The notes under the pieces were generated by a model that worked only from the letters and a program-made list of their open reading frames with translations, did no database searches and was not told where the DNA came from. A program made the translations under genes and the position numbers. A stretch of DNA of 64,000 nt from an uncultured Sphingobacteriales bacterium. GTDB taxonomy: Bacteria; Bacteroidota; Bacteroidia; Chitinophagales; Chitinophagaceae. Positions 8,449 to 17,341 of the stretch are shown piece by piece; within the stretch, counting starts at the first letter, position 1, and every line of letters begins with the position of its first letter. The DNA lies in contig CALKHN010000117.1 of the NCBI GenBank assembly GCA_937991535.1, positions 1 through 64,000 on the forward strand, written 5' to 3'.

Positions 8449-9357
8449 TCAACCAAACTCACTTTCCAACTCCTTTCTAAGAATTTCATATTGTTCTCTG
8501 TGCTTATCCGGATTTTTGTCTTTCAATTTTTGCAGATTCAATAATTTCCAATTGATCGAAGGAAAACGTTCAAAATTATAGATACTCCAGTCAGGTGTCA
8601 CATTTTTGAAGTTTAGCAGAAATGCTTTATCTCTATCGGTTAAATTCCGATGTATAGTTGCAACGAGATTTTCTCTTACCCTTTCATAGGCAGCATAGCT
8701 AAACGTTTCGTCTGTCATGCCGGAGAATTGATTTAAAAGTGCCGATTGCTGATCCTGGAAGTGGGGGGTAATAAGTTCATTGATCGGTCTGTCACTGCTA
8801 AGCAGGCAAAGTAAAAAGCCTTCTTTTATTTCTGGAGTAAAACCTTCCTTTTCCAGCATATATTGTATATCGAACAAATCGCGGGGGTGCTGCCGGTCAA
8901 GTGCGGCAATAATCTTCCCGCCAAATAGCTGCCCCGGTGGAACAACAGGTATTGTACAAAAGGCTTCAAATGAGGTTTGTGCCTTTTCGCACAATATCAT
9001 TTCTTTCGGTTCTGCCAGGGCGCCCCGGTTAAGCAGGTTGACTTCAAGTTTGATATCTGCCTTATTTGCCGAGATTTGCAGCTTACCCGCGTTAAAACGT
9101 GGAGTAATTCGAACGCCTGAGACGGTTTTCTCAATACTTTCTTTTATTCTTCCCAGCGCTTCAGCAATATGTTTTAATGAGGTAACCCTGTCTTCAATCG
9201 GAAGGTAGGTGAGATCAATATCTACAGACAAGCGTGGCATATTCCGGACAAATAGATTGATTGCTGTGCCACCATGAAGCGCAAGGCATTTTTCTTTGGC
9301 GACTTCCGGCAATACAGACAATAATAGTGCTATCTGCTGTCTATATACTTTTTCCAT
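8449..9357 (-). CDS. abiEii: AbiEii toxin, nucleotidyltransferase
   Basis: Toxin half of the type IV AbiE toxin-antitoxin / abortive phage infection system. The 302-residue protein shows the DUF1814 nucleotidyltransferase motifs: HGGTAINLF at 28-36 and the metal-binding D46-x-D48 in RLSVDIDLTYLP, then a KLEVNLLNRG strand and an FGGKIIAALDRQHPRDLFD motif. All look intact. Family members add nucleotides to RNA acceptors and stop growth when not held back by AbiEi. The start at 9357 overlaps the end of the antitoxin gene by 17 bases, the usual translationally coupled arrangement. Confidence 0.92.
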   Translation of the reverse strand: MEKVYRQQIALLLSVLPEVAKEKCLALHGGTAINLFVRNMPRLSVDIDLTYLPIEDRVTSLKHIAEALGRIKESIEKTVSGVRITPRFNAGKLQISANKADIKLEVNLLNRGALAEPKEMILCEKAQTSFEAFCTIPVVPPGQLFGGKIIAALDRQHPRDLFDIQYMLEKEGFTPEIKEGFLLCLLSSDRPINELITPHFQDQQSALLNQFSGMTDETFSYAAYERVRENLVATIHRNLTDRDKAFLLNFKNVTPDWSIYNFERFPSINWKLLNLQKLKDKNPDKHREQYEILRKELESEFG

Positions 9358-10120
9358 GTTCTTCCAATTCTTTGGGGATAGTTATTCCGTATTTGTCTAC
9401 AAATACCCCGTTCTTTGAAATGCTACGTTTACCCTTCCCTAAGTCCACTTTTTTAGGATCCAGGTGTTTGAACCAACTGTGGCCGGCCTTCTCAGCCAAA
9501 TACAGAAATAACCGGTTTACTTTTATTGACTGGCAATTTTCAAGGAGGGTCTGCACTTGCCTCGGTATAAGATTATTCAGCCCTTCCATAAGTTCAAAGC
9601 TTTCCATAAGGTCCTGTTTTTGAGGAGCAAGATGCAGGCATTCCATAATGGCACGGGCTGCTCCTGAAACTTTAATTGAAAAGTTGTTTAATTCAACTTC
9701 CGTAAGTCCCAGGTCCGGTGGCAGAAAAGATGTTCCGTGATAATCTACTTGTACACCCCAATCATACTCTTTAAACCATGTCGGGAGTTTTTCTCTATTG
9801 CTGCCAAACAGCACCACCTTGCTTGCAGACAATTCCAGGTAATGGGCTTTCCCCAACATAGAAAGGGATGTCCGGCCTCCCGGATGTATGCTTAAACCGT
9901 TTTGCTCCTGTAGGGCATATATACCTCCTTCATAACCGACCTTATCATTATTGCGGATGAACGCCCCGGTTCCTATGGGCTTTAGCCAATTACTTTTCTT
10001 GTAGCGCTGCTGCAGGTCATGGCTATATCCCTTTCTCACCATCCAGGAAGATAGCAATACCACTCCTTGGGGTTGTGAACTAAGTAGTTGGTTTATTTTA
10101 CTTCCAGTATTCGTACCCAT
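9341..10120 (-). CDS. abiEi: AbiEi antitoxin, autorepressor
   Basis: Antitoxin of the AbiE pair, 259 residues. The amino end is a winged-helix DNA-binding domain (VVLLSSWMVRKGYSHDLQQRYKKSNWLKPIGTG), followed by the AbiEi carboxyl domain with GGIYALQEQNGLSIHPGGRTSL and the YLAEKAGHSWFKHL motif. In characterised AbiE systems this protein represses its own operon by binding inverted repeats upstream and neutralises AbiEii. It is first in the operon. Palindromic TAGTACTA repeats lie 60-80 bases upstream of its start and fit autoregulation. Confidence 0.92.
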   Translation of the reverse strand: MGTNTGSKINQLLSSQPQGVVLLSSWMVRKGYSHDLQQRYKKSNWLKPIGTGAFIRNNDKVGYEGGIYALQEQNGLSIHPGGRTSLSMLGKAHYLELSASKVVLFGSNREKLPTWFKEYDWGVQVDYHGTSFLPPDLGLTEVELNNFSIKVSGAARAIMECLHLAPQKQDLMESFELMEGLNNLIPRQVQTLLENCQSIKVNRLFLYLAEKAGHSWFKHLDPKKVDLGKGKRSISKNGVFVDKYGITIPKELEEHGKSI

Positions 10121-10179
10121 AGTACGAATATAGCATATATTGTAAACCTATGCAACAAATAGTTTATTCATAAACGGTA

Positions 10180-10200
10180 AATAGTACTAATAGTACTATT
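10180..10200. promoter_or_regulatory. Probable AbiEi operator: two overlapping TAGTACTA palindromes
   Basis: The self-complementary octamer TAGTACTA occurs twice here with an 11-base step. The second copy sits in the perfect 12-base palindrome AATAGTACTATT at 10189-10200. A further half-like copy (ATAGTAC) lies at the start codon near 10118. The position upstream of the antitoxin gene matches the known autorepression of AbiE operons. Binding by AbiEi is inferred, not shown. Confidence 0.55.
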
Positions 10201-10295
10201 GTCATACTATTTTTAAACCATCTTAGTCCCCCAATCAATTTTAAAATAGAGCTTAAAACCTTTAACTCCCTTTGCGTTCTGTCCGCAAAATAATT

Positions 10296-10470
10296 TTCTT
10301 CATCCACCAACCCAATCGCAAATCATTCGGTTTCCCGATTTTCCATTTTCTTCATCTGGTAACCCAATCGCAAAGAATTCACTTTCTGGTTGCCCTTTTT
10401 CTTCATCCTGAATCCCGACCGCATCGCATCCGACTTCCTGATCGCAAGCTATTCGAAATCCCGATCCCAA
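10296..10470. repeat. Degenerate tandem repeat, about 51-52 base period
   Basis: Three imperfect units begin with TTCTTCATC near 10297, 10348 and 10400. The first two continue with CCCAATCGCAAA a few bases later; the third has a changed version. On the minus strand the period equals 17 codons and gives repeated peptide units starting DEENGK and DEEKGQ, followed at similar spacing by a hydrophobic CDWVG or FAIGLP. A 92-codon minus frame covers this region but its end is shifted relative to the next unit, so a real protein is doubtful. It lies between the 3' end of the unknown gene at 10575 and the AbiE promoter. Confidence 0.6.
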
Positions 10471-10574
10471 ACGCAATTCCTTCCTGAAGAATACAGGCAT
10501 AGCAGGTCTTTTATCAGTCGCCTGGATTATTGTGATGCGCATGAATGTTCCTTCGGAAGATTTCTGCCACCCCC

Positions 10575-11726
10575 TCAATCATAACTATCAATATTCCTGA
10601 TCATTCTTTGCAGAAACCGCTTTACATTTTCCTTGGACACAGGTTCCACTTTGTCACTTGCTTTCTGCAGGCTTTCGGCGCTAAACCCTTTTTGGTTTTT
10701 ATTGGAAATGCTCCTGCACGTTTTTTCCAATAGACTTTTATAACTTTCTGTGGGAGCGCCTCCAGAGTCCACAAATGCTTTATGCAACAAATAGATTTCC
10801 GGTCCCTTAAACGCCAGGTGTATATAGTGATCTGGATTTTCACTTTGTTGTTGAGTTGCTTTGGGGGGCAGGGCAATGCTCAAATATTTTATTTCTTCAT
10901 CAACCCATATCTTTAATTGTTCCTTTAACGAAGGTTCCGAGGGTGATAAACAGTAACTTTTCTTTGTGGGATACTGGTTAATTCTTTTTTGTTCCAGGTG
11001 AAGTGCAGCAATTTTTTCTTCTGCATGGGAAAGACCATCAAGAGTGCGCCTTAATTTGTCGGTTATATAAGAAACATAATGCCGGCTGTTGAAGTTCAAA
11101 TAAAAAAGTGTTTCCGTTATGCTTTCTTCTGATCGTAAATGACCCTCGGACAATAACGTGTTCATGAATTCTTTTTGAGACAGTATTTCGTTATAACTCA
11201 CCGCTGTTTCATTGCTATCAGTAGTATTTAAAAAATGGTTCACAACTAAATTCCCAAGGGTGGAAGGGACTTTTGCTTTTTTCATTCGTTCCTTCAGCAA
11301 TTCAAGTTGTATCTTGGTTTGTTCTCTGAAATGGAACAAATAAGCAATCGGCACCTTTTCATCTCGGTTAAAATAATAAGAAAAGAAATCCTCAATATAT
11401 TCCAACGTGCTTAGCAGGTGTTGATTAACTTTATTACAGATACACTTAACCTCATCACTCAACTTCTGACATTTTTGATAGTGGTAAAGTTTATCAGCCA
11501 TTCGGATAAGCATGGTTTGTATGATGTGAATCAATTGGCGTTTATCCACCGTCTTGCCTTCATTCACCACAAGAGTTATGAGGCGATTTCTTACTACCTG
11601 TTGCTCATTTGCCGATTGACAAATGATGCCGCAAACCGTTTCCCTGTCCAAAGAGGTAGCGATTCCATTTTCGGGATCCAATGTTTTGTGTACCAGCGTA
11701 TCCCAATTGTCTAACACAAAGTCCAT
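10575..11726 (-). CDS. Hypothetical protein, 383 residues
   Basis: I do not recognise the family. The protein is soluble, mostly helical and charged, with no signal peptide or membrane segment. Visible traits are a Cys-containing stretch (CQKLSDEVKCICNK) at about 86-99, a long helical middle, and a carboxyl segment (GPEIYLLHKAFVDSGGAPTE) followed by a basic end. Single-gene unit; the 3' end abuts a tandem repeat region. Codon use and length look like a real gene. The setting between AbiE and a sensor kinase does not indicate a function. Confidence 0.6.
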   Translation of the reverse strand: MDFVLDNWDTLVHKTLDPENGIATSLDRETVCGIICQSANEQQVVRNRLITLVVNEGKTVDKRQLIHIIQTMLIRMADKLYHYQKCQKLSDEVKCICNKVNQHLLSTLEYIEDFFSYYFNRDEKVPIAYLFHFREQTKIQLELLKERMKKAKVPSTLGNLVVNHFLNTTDSNETAVSYNEILSQKEFMNTLLSEGHLRSEESITETLFYLNFNSRHYVSYITDKLRRTLDGLSHAEEKIAALHLEQKRINQYPTKKSYCLSPSEPSLKEQLKIWVDEEIKYLSIALPPKATQQQSENPDHYIHLAFKGPEIYLLHKAFVDSGGAPTESYKSLLEKTCRSISNKNQKGFSAESLQKASDKVEPVSKENVKRFLQRMIRNIDSYD

Positions 11727-11867
11727 ATAACTTCCATTTCATTGAATCTTTAATTCAGTTGAACCCTGGTACAAAGTTTGGAAGAGTATTCAACAAATCA
11801 AATACGTAAGACATAGTAAATCCATACGCAAAACAGATAATTTTTAGTTGGAAGAGTGCACTGTAGC

Positions 11868-14072
11868 CTATACTTGTAAAGCAGGGCCGCCCTCGAGTTT
11901 ATTGATCAGCTCAATCTTACTGGAGATGTTCAGCTTTTCAAAAATGTTTTGGGCATGTTTGGTAACGGTTCTTTCGGATATATAAAGGCTATCAGCTATC
12001 TTTTTATATTTATAACCTTCACAAATTAACTTAGCTACATCCCTTTCCCGCAGCGTTAAATGGTATATCTCGCAGTTTTGTTCAAAGAATTGGGAACGGT
12101 TGGTTGCAACGGAGTCGTTACTTTCATGCGTGGATGCCAAAGTACCATTCAGCAAGGCTTTTTTCTGGTTGGAAATAACGGACAGTAAAGACGCTATTTT
12201 TTGCAGCAATTCATATATAGAAAACGGTTTGCGGATAAAATCTATGGCGCCCAGTTTCAGGCCCTGTAATTTATCTTCCTTAGTGGATTTGGCGCTCAGA
12301 AATACAATCGGAATGTGTTTATACCGCTTATCATTGGAAATTATCTTTGCAAATTCAAAGCCGTCCAGCTTGTCCATCATGACGTCTGAAATGATAATAT
12401 CCGGCAAGGGTGGATGTTCCTTTAACAACTTAAAAGCCTCATTACCGTTAAGGGCAATACGCACATGGTAATGCTGTCTGAGCTTCATTTGTAAATAATT
12501 GGCCATACTGATGTTATCCTCAACGATCAGCACATGAGGGCGGGTAATCTCCTGGTCTTCAGGTTCAGGAACTATCCTGTCGATATCCATATTGATGTTG
12601 GCAACCTTATGCGAAGCGGGAGTGTCTTCATGCTTTAGTAGATGGCGCCTCAGCAACACTTTTACTTCAGTGCCCTGCGGTATTAGGGGAGCGCTCACCA
12701 GTTGGATGGTGCCGGCAAGATCTTCAACAACTTTTTTTACGATCGGAAGCCCGAGACCCATGCCTTGAAAATTCCCCTTAGTCGTGCTGATCTGGAAATA
12801 CGGTTCGAAGACTTTCTTTTGTAACCCTACGGGTATTCCGGCACCTTCATCCCGTACTGAAAAAGCAAGCTTATCGTTCGATGCTTGTAAGAAAACATCA
12901 ATTTTACCGCCTTCAAAAGAATACTTTATGGCGTTTTCGACCAGGTTATTCACGATACGGTTTATAGCCAGTGGATTTGCCTGGGTGTAAACATCGGGCT
13001 GAACAGATGAACTGATTTCTACTTTCTTTTTTACCGCGTATTTTTCAAACAGGATGAGGCTGTCTGAAATGATCTCGCTGCAATTTGTGATACAATCGTG
13101 ATTATAGATAGAAAAACCTTTATTGAACTTTTCCAGATCAAACAGGTTGCCGATATCTTGCGATAGTTTGTCAAAGCTTCTTTTTACGATGGAAAGCTCT
13201 TCGGAATCCTTGTTGGTGTTAAGGTATTCTTCCAGGTAATTGCTGATAAGGGTGAGGGGTGTTTTTGTTTCATGGGCAAGGTTAACAAAAGTGTTGATCC
13301 GCTGCTCGGTCAGCTTTTCCAACTGTTTGGTTCGCTTCTCAACTTCATGTTGTAGTGTCGAATTCCAGTTTAAAAGCCTGGCTTCGGACGCGATGAGTTG
13401 CTGATGCTCGGCTCGCGTCACCTTGATGTGTCTTTTAACCTGCAACCCTAGCAAAAGCAAAAACCCAACATTGGTGATCACCGCTTCTGTTGACTGCCCC
13501 AGGTTGAAATAATCAATTATAGGCAATCCAATCCATGCCGCAATGCTGAGAAACAATATACTTGCTTCTTCTTTAAAGGCACTACTGGTAGATTGGTTGC
13601 CATATTTATAACGTATAGAAGCGTTCAGGGAAAATATAACCCATATTGCATAGGCCACGGGCAGGATAAGGAAATGCTTCGCGAAAACCAGATTGCCGGT
13701 AAGCCCGAATGCGGTAATAAAAATGATATAGGGAAGGATTAGGAAAAGATAAACGCCTTTATAGACATGAAATTTCATTTTTTCAAGTCCAAACGCATGA
13801 AATACATAATAAGGAAAATAACAGGGCGTAATAAATCCGGTTCCATAGGCGATACTGGTTTGAACGAAATAGGATCCCGGCAGGTTAGCATCTGGGAGCA
13901 GGCCCCCGGAAACGTTATAAATGATAAGCAACAATATTAAGAAGATATTGAGATAGGCCATGGGGTCGTCTGGTCTGGCGAGCCGGTAGATGACGATGTA
14001 GAAAAATATTACTATTTCTATGCACACAAATAAGAATGTGGCAATATGCATTTGGGTTCCAGGCAATAACAT
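11868..14072 (-). CDS. Hybrid sensor histidine kinase with receiver and LuxR-type DNA-binding domain
   Basis: A 734-residue one-protein phosphorelay. Residues 1-215 hold about six or seven membrane helices with almost no loop sensor domain. A coiled coil at 220-260 leads to the HisKA helix with H267 in NLAHETKTPLTLI. The ATPase domain has the N-box (NNLVENAIKYSFEGG at 375-389), the DEGAGIP G1 box at 408-414 and GMGLGLPIV at 437-445. A receiver domain follows (about 513-630) with the phospho-acceptor D563 in IISDVMMDKLDG. The end (about 668-730) is a LuxR/GerE helix-turn-helix (LTLRERDVAKLICEGY). All key residues are present. Having the DNA-binding domain on a membrane protein means it would regulate transcription from the membrane. 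No target is evident nearby. Confidence 0.9.
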   Translation of the reverse strand: MLLPGTQMHIATFLFVCIEIVIFFYIVIYRLARPDDPMAYLNIFLILLLIIYNVSGGLLPDANLPGSYFVQTSIAYGTGFITPCYFPYYVFHAFGLEKMKFHVYKGVYLFLILPYIIFITAFGLTGNLVFAKHFLILPVAYAIWVIFSLNASIRYKYGNQSTSSAFKEEASILFLSIAAWIGLPIIDYFNLGQSTEAVITNVGFLLLLGLQVKRHIKVTRAEHQQLIASEARLLNWNSTLQHEVEKRTKQLEKLTEQRINTFVNLAHETKTPLTLISNYLEEYLNTNKDSEELSIVKRSFDKLSQDIGNLFDLEKFNKGFSIYNHDCITNCSEIISDSLILFEKYAVKKKVEISSSVQPDVYTQANPLAINRIVNNLVENAIKYSFEGGKIDVFLQASNDKLAFSVRDEGAGIPVGLQKKVFEPYFQISTTKGNFQGMGLGLPIVKKVVEDLAGTIQLVSAPLIPQGTEVKVLLRRHLLKHEDTPASHKVANINMDIDRIVPEPEDQEITRPHVLIVEDNISMANYLQMKLRQHYHVRIALNGNEAFKLLKEHPPLPDIIISDVMMDKLDGFEFAKIISNDKRYKHIPIVFLSAKSTKEDKLQGLKLGAIDFIRKPFSIYELLQKIASLLSVISNQKKALLNGTLASTHESNDSVATNRSQFFEQNCEIYHLTLRERDVAKLICEGYKYKKIADSLYISERTVTKHAQNIFEKLNISSKIELINKLEGGPALQV

Positions 14073-14077
14073 ACTGT

Positions 14078-14653
14078 TTATACCTCTTTTTTCATGCAGA
14101 ATAGCTCGTATCCAAAGTGAAGTTTTTCATAGGTTGCAAAGCCCAGTTTTTCATACCAGGGAATATTTCTTAACGTTGAAGTTTCAAGGTAAATTGGCCT
14201 TCTTTTCTCAGCGGCGAGTTCAATTACTTCATGAAGTAACCTGGATCCAATACCTTTATTTTGTGCGGCAGGCAGTACCCCGATAAACCATAAGTAATAT
14301 ATAGGTGACTTTGGATGAAACCTTTTAACCTTTGATTCCCGGTTTACGGCTTTTGCAAGATTTGAAATACCTATGCAGGCAATGATCAGTTTGATATCTA
14401 ACAAAATAGTTTTGAGGGACGTTTTTTTCTTGTCAGGAAACAACAGCAATGCACAGCCTGAATTATCTGAAGATAGATAGACTTCGCCAAAGCAATAGCA
14501 CACCTCAAAGGAATAAGCCATTAGTCGCCTGATTCTTTCCTTTCTGTTTCCATCTTGCTTTATCAAATAGTTTACGCTCTTATTGTCATCGAAGGAGGCA
14601 GATAAAATATTTACCACTTCATCTTTATCATTGTATGTGGCTTTCTTTATCAT
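14078..14653 (-). CDS. GNAT family N-acetyltransferase
   Basis: About 191 residues from the chosen start at 14653 (MIKKATYNDKDEVVNIL). The acetyl-CoA binding motif is clear: FIGVLPAAQNKGIGSRLL, with the Q-x-x-G-x-G loop. It is followed by PIYLETSTLRNIPWYEKLGF, the usual strand and Tyr-containing helix of GNAT enzymes. The open frame continues 62 codons further upstream to 14839, but that extension has no family match and begins inside the gap after the next gene. It lies 5 bases before the start codon side of the sensor kinase on the same strand. The substrate is unknown. Confidence 0.82.
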   Translation of the reverse strand: MIKKATYNDKDEVVNILSASFDDNKSVNYLIKQDGNRKERIRRLMAYSFEVCYCFGEVYLSSDNSGCALLLFPDKKKTSLKTILLDIKLIIACIGISNLAKAVNRESKVKRFHPKSPIYYLWFIGVLPAAQNKGIGSRLLHEVIELAAEKRRPIYLETSTLRNIPWYEKLGFATYEKLHFGYELFCMKKEV

Positions 14654-14843
14654 TGACCACCAATCCAACTCAAAATCTATTCCTTTTTTCCTGGATAGGT
14701 TTTGATTCCAACTGAAAATATTATGCAATCGGTATTTTAAATGCTGCTGTGAATGGTAAATTATAGCGCAGGCATCAATAACCAGGATCTGGTTATACGA
14801 GTATGAGAAACGTAAAGCATGTAAACTTCGTCGGGTCAATACT

Positions 14844-15293
14844 TTATCCCGCTTTTCTTTGCCGAAATTGGACGATAGCCGCCAGGTGATCGCAGGTTTG
14901 CTTTAGCTCATGGTCAATAAGTTCGTTAGGAATGCGAATGGTAATGTATTCGTTTTGGAGAGAATAGGTGGTCCGTTTTAAATCCTTTAGTGCCTGTTCC
15001 GCGGTATAATGATGTTTCCCATCTACTTCTATATGTATATATACTTCGTCAACCGCGATGTCCACTTTCTTGAAGCCGTCAAATTTTTCCAGTTCAGCGG
15101 AGATGTTGTTTTGTCTAAGAGCTAGATAGAGTGCAAAAGCCTGCTTTGTTACGAACTGAATCCTATCTTTCAATTCGCTATGACAACTTTGGCATAATCT
15201 GTATCCAAATAACGCATTGGCATTAAAAAAAGCCACAGCAGGCATTTCGGAAAGGCAATGGCTGCAAGTGAGCGCAAGACCAAGATATTGCAT
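14844..15293 (-). CDS. Zinc-ribbon DUF559/Vsr-like endonuclease-fold protein
   Basis: A 149-residue protein with two CxxC pairs at C10/C13 and C34/C37, consistent with a small zinc ribbon, and then a Vsr-like core: VDIAVDEVYIHIEVDGKHH at 77-95, with D78, E89 and D91 in the places of the PD-(D/E)XK-type metal ligands, followed by a helix and an ITIRIPN strand. DUF559 proteins share this EVDG-x-x-H motif. The role is unknown; DNA nicking or repair is the family guess. It is on the same strand as the acetyltransferase downstream. Confidence 0.65.
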   Translation of the reverse strand: MQYLGLALTCSHCLSEMPAVAFFNANALFGYRLCQSCHSELKDRIQFVTKQAFALYLALRQNNISAELEKFDGFKKVDIAVDEVYIHIEVDGKHHYTAEQALKDLKRTTYSLQNEYITIRIPNELIDHELKQTCDHLAAIVQFRQRKAG

Positions 15294-15584
15294 TAATTTT
15301 CTATTGATAACGCAGGTTGTGTAAAGGTTAGTACCGGTGCGGGGTTATCCAAAATCAATAAAGTGACGGGAGATGCTTAAAGGATGACGCTGATTTACCT
15401 CTTTTTGCAATGCTATTCCGTATCCGAATTCAAAATCATTATTGTAGTCTTTTTTATCCATATCAACGTGATGGGTTTGCGGATTTAGGCACAATGTTAT
15501 CTATATTTAAAGAATAAAATGCATAAGCTTATTGATTTCATATCAAAACCTCAGGAACATTCTAAAAATAAAGCAACATGTTTG

Positions 15585-15650
15585 GTACCGTTAAATGACG
15601 GTTTTTTAGTACCGTTAAAACAACGGTTTATTTATGTTTTTAAACGGTAT
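15585..15650. repeat. Short tandem and inverted repeats upstream of RHS locus A
   Basis: TACCGTTAAA occurs at 15586-15595 and 15610-15619, each followed by ACGGTTT a few bases later, giving a period of 24-25 bases. An inverted copy (TTTAAACGGTA) lies at about 15639-15649. The cluster sits 150-215 bases upstream of the first gene of locus A, a normal distance for operators. The rest of the 506-base gap 15294-15799 shows no gene. No copy was seen upstream of the paralogous locus B. A regulatory role is inference. Confidence 0.4.
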
Positions 15651-15799
15651 CTAAATATGAAAGGCTCTAATGCTCAACAAGTTCAATTTTTTCTTACCTG
15701 GACATTACATCGGGGTTGACGAAAATCACTTTTCCAAAATAACATTTTTGCGATGTTTGTGCAGCACAACAATGTGCAACCCTAACAACCCTGGCTGCA

Positions 15800-17314
15800 A
15801 TGAAAGTTACCCTGACCTTAGTATTGGTTATACTAATCATGAGCACCCGTGCACAGCATGCCGGCGCCGACAGTGTTATTCAAATTCCCGGTGAATACCT
15901 CAGCAGCATTGACAAAAAAACAGGGAAATTAGACAAGCAACTCTCCCGCAAGTCCGAAAAATATTTAAACAACTTATCTAAGCAGGAGGAAAAAATCCTC
16001 AGGAAACTGTCAAAACTTGATTCTTCCCGCGCCAAAGAGATGATGGATGACATCAGGCAGGTTTATGAACAGTTCTCCCAAAAACTGGCTGCCGCCAACG
16101 GCAAATTGAACAAGGCCTTCAGTGGACAATACCTGCCAGGGTTAGATTCTCTTCAGGGTGCGCTCGGCTTTTTAAAAGATGCTAAAAATATCGTTTCCAA
16201 AACAAAGGACATTGAGCAGAGGCTTGGCAACTCCCTGCAGCAGGTAAAGCAACTGCAAGACAAGTTGCAGCAGGCAGACCAGATCAAACAATTTGTACAA
16301 CAACGCCAGCAGCAGCTTAAGTCTTTGGTAAACAGCTATACCAACGTGCCCAAAGGCCTTACCAAACATCTCGGCAAATATCAGCAGGAGGCATACTATT
16401 ATAGCAGGCAGGTTCAGGAATATAAAGAAGCTTTGAATGACCCGGACAAACTGGTGAAAAAAGTGCTGGTTACCCTTCAAACCCTGCCGGCTTTTAAAAC
16501 CTTCATGCAAAAGCATTCCCTGCTGGCGCAATTGTTTCCTACTCCTGAGAATTATGGTACCCCGCAGGCGCTGGCAGGCCTGCAGACAAGGGCAAATGTT
16601 CAACAGGTATTACAGCAGCAGATGGGCATACCGACAACTGGTGGCACTAATGCCAATCCTGCAGGGTACCTGCAGCAGCAAATTGAGCAGGCACAGGGCG
16701 AGTTGTCAAAACTTAAAGAAAAGCTCAACCAGTTAGGTAATGGCAGTAGTGGCAGCAGCGATATGGTGATACCCGATTTTAAGCCCAACGATCAAAAAAC
16801 AAAATCTTTTCTGCAAAGAATTGAACTGGGTACCAACTTCCAGACGCAAAGATCGAACAGTTATTTCCCCACCACTACAGACGCAGCGCTTACAGCAGGA
16901 TATAAGCTGAACGACAAAAGTATTGTTGGTATAGGAGTAAGCGGTAAAATAGGCTGGGGCAAGAGTTGGAAGCAAATCAGGTTAACAGGGGAAGGTGTAG
17001 GCTTCAGGGCTTTTGCCGATTGGAAAGCACCCGACCTGTTCAAATCCAAAAGCAGGTTCATAGCAAACCTGTGGTTCACCATGGGCGGTGAGATGAACTA
17101 CAACCGCACGGTAGAAAGCCTGGCGGTATTTAAGAACTACAGCAACTGGACAAAAAGTGCATTAGCGGGTATCACAAAAAAGTACAGTATCAAATCGCCG
17201 CTAAAGAAGGGAAAGCAGGCACAGGGCAGTATGCAGATCCTATATGATTTTTTACACAAACAGCATATACCACCTACACCGGCATTTGTGTGGCGGGTGG
17301 GGTATAGTTTTTAG
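15800..17314 (+). CDS. Secreted coiled-coil protein with carboxyl beta-barrel-like domain (locus A, gene 1)
   Basis: A 504-residue exported protein. Residues 1-18 are a signal peptide ending at an AQ-type cleavage site (STRAQ). Residues about 35-315 are long amphipathic helices rich in Gln, Lys and Leu (KQEEKILRKLSKLDSSR, QQRQQQLKSL, QQQIEQAQGELSKLKEKL). A Gly/Ser linker at about 313-322 leads into about 170 residues of alternating strands (GTNFQTQRSNSYFPTT, VGIGVSGKIGWGKSW). The protein ends in RVGYSF, and a terminal Phe is typical of outer-membrane beta-barrels. It is first in the operon, followed after 27 bases by the RHS gene. An almost identical paralogue starts locus B. I do not recognise a named family; anchoring or exporting the RHS proteins at the outer membrane is inferred. 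Confidence 0.72.
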   Translation: MKVTLTLVLVILIMSTRAQHAGADSVIQIPGEYLSSIDKKTGKLDKQLSRKSEKYLNNLSKQEEKILRKLSKLDSSRAKEMMDDIRQVYEQFSQKLAAANGKLNKAFSGQYLPGLDSLQGALGFLKDAKNIVSKTKDIEQRLGNSLQQVKQLQDKLQQADQIKQFVQQRQQQLKSLVNSYTNVPKGLTKHLGKYQQEAYYYSRQVQEYKEALNDPDKLVKKVLVTLQTLPAFKTFMQKHSLLAQLFPTPENYGTPQALAGLQTRANVQQVLQQQMGIPTTGGTNANPAGYLQQQIEQAQGELSKLKEKLNQLGNGSSGSSDMVIPDFKPNDQKTKSFLQRIELGTNFQTQRSNSYFPTTTDAALTAGYKLNDKSIVGIGVSGKIGWGKSWKQIRLTGEGVGFRAFADWKAPDLFKSKSRFIANLWFTMGGEMNYNRTVESLAVFKNYSNWTKSALAGITKKYSIKSPLKKGKQAQGSMQILYDFLHKQHIPPTPAFVWRVGYSF

Positions 17315-17341
17315 ACCTTTTGATTGAAAATTTTTAATACA

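Noticed and set aside
10296..10470. CRISPR array
   Set aside because: Units are degenerate throughout, with no constant repeat and unique spacers, and no cas genes nearby.
10300..10578. 92-codon minus-strand frame over the tandem repeat
   Set aside because: Its repeated units go out of frame at the end and it has no family; recorded as a repeat instead.
14654..14839. 62-residue amino extension of the GNAT protein
   Set aside because: No GNAT similarity; the family start is the Met at 14653.
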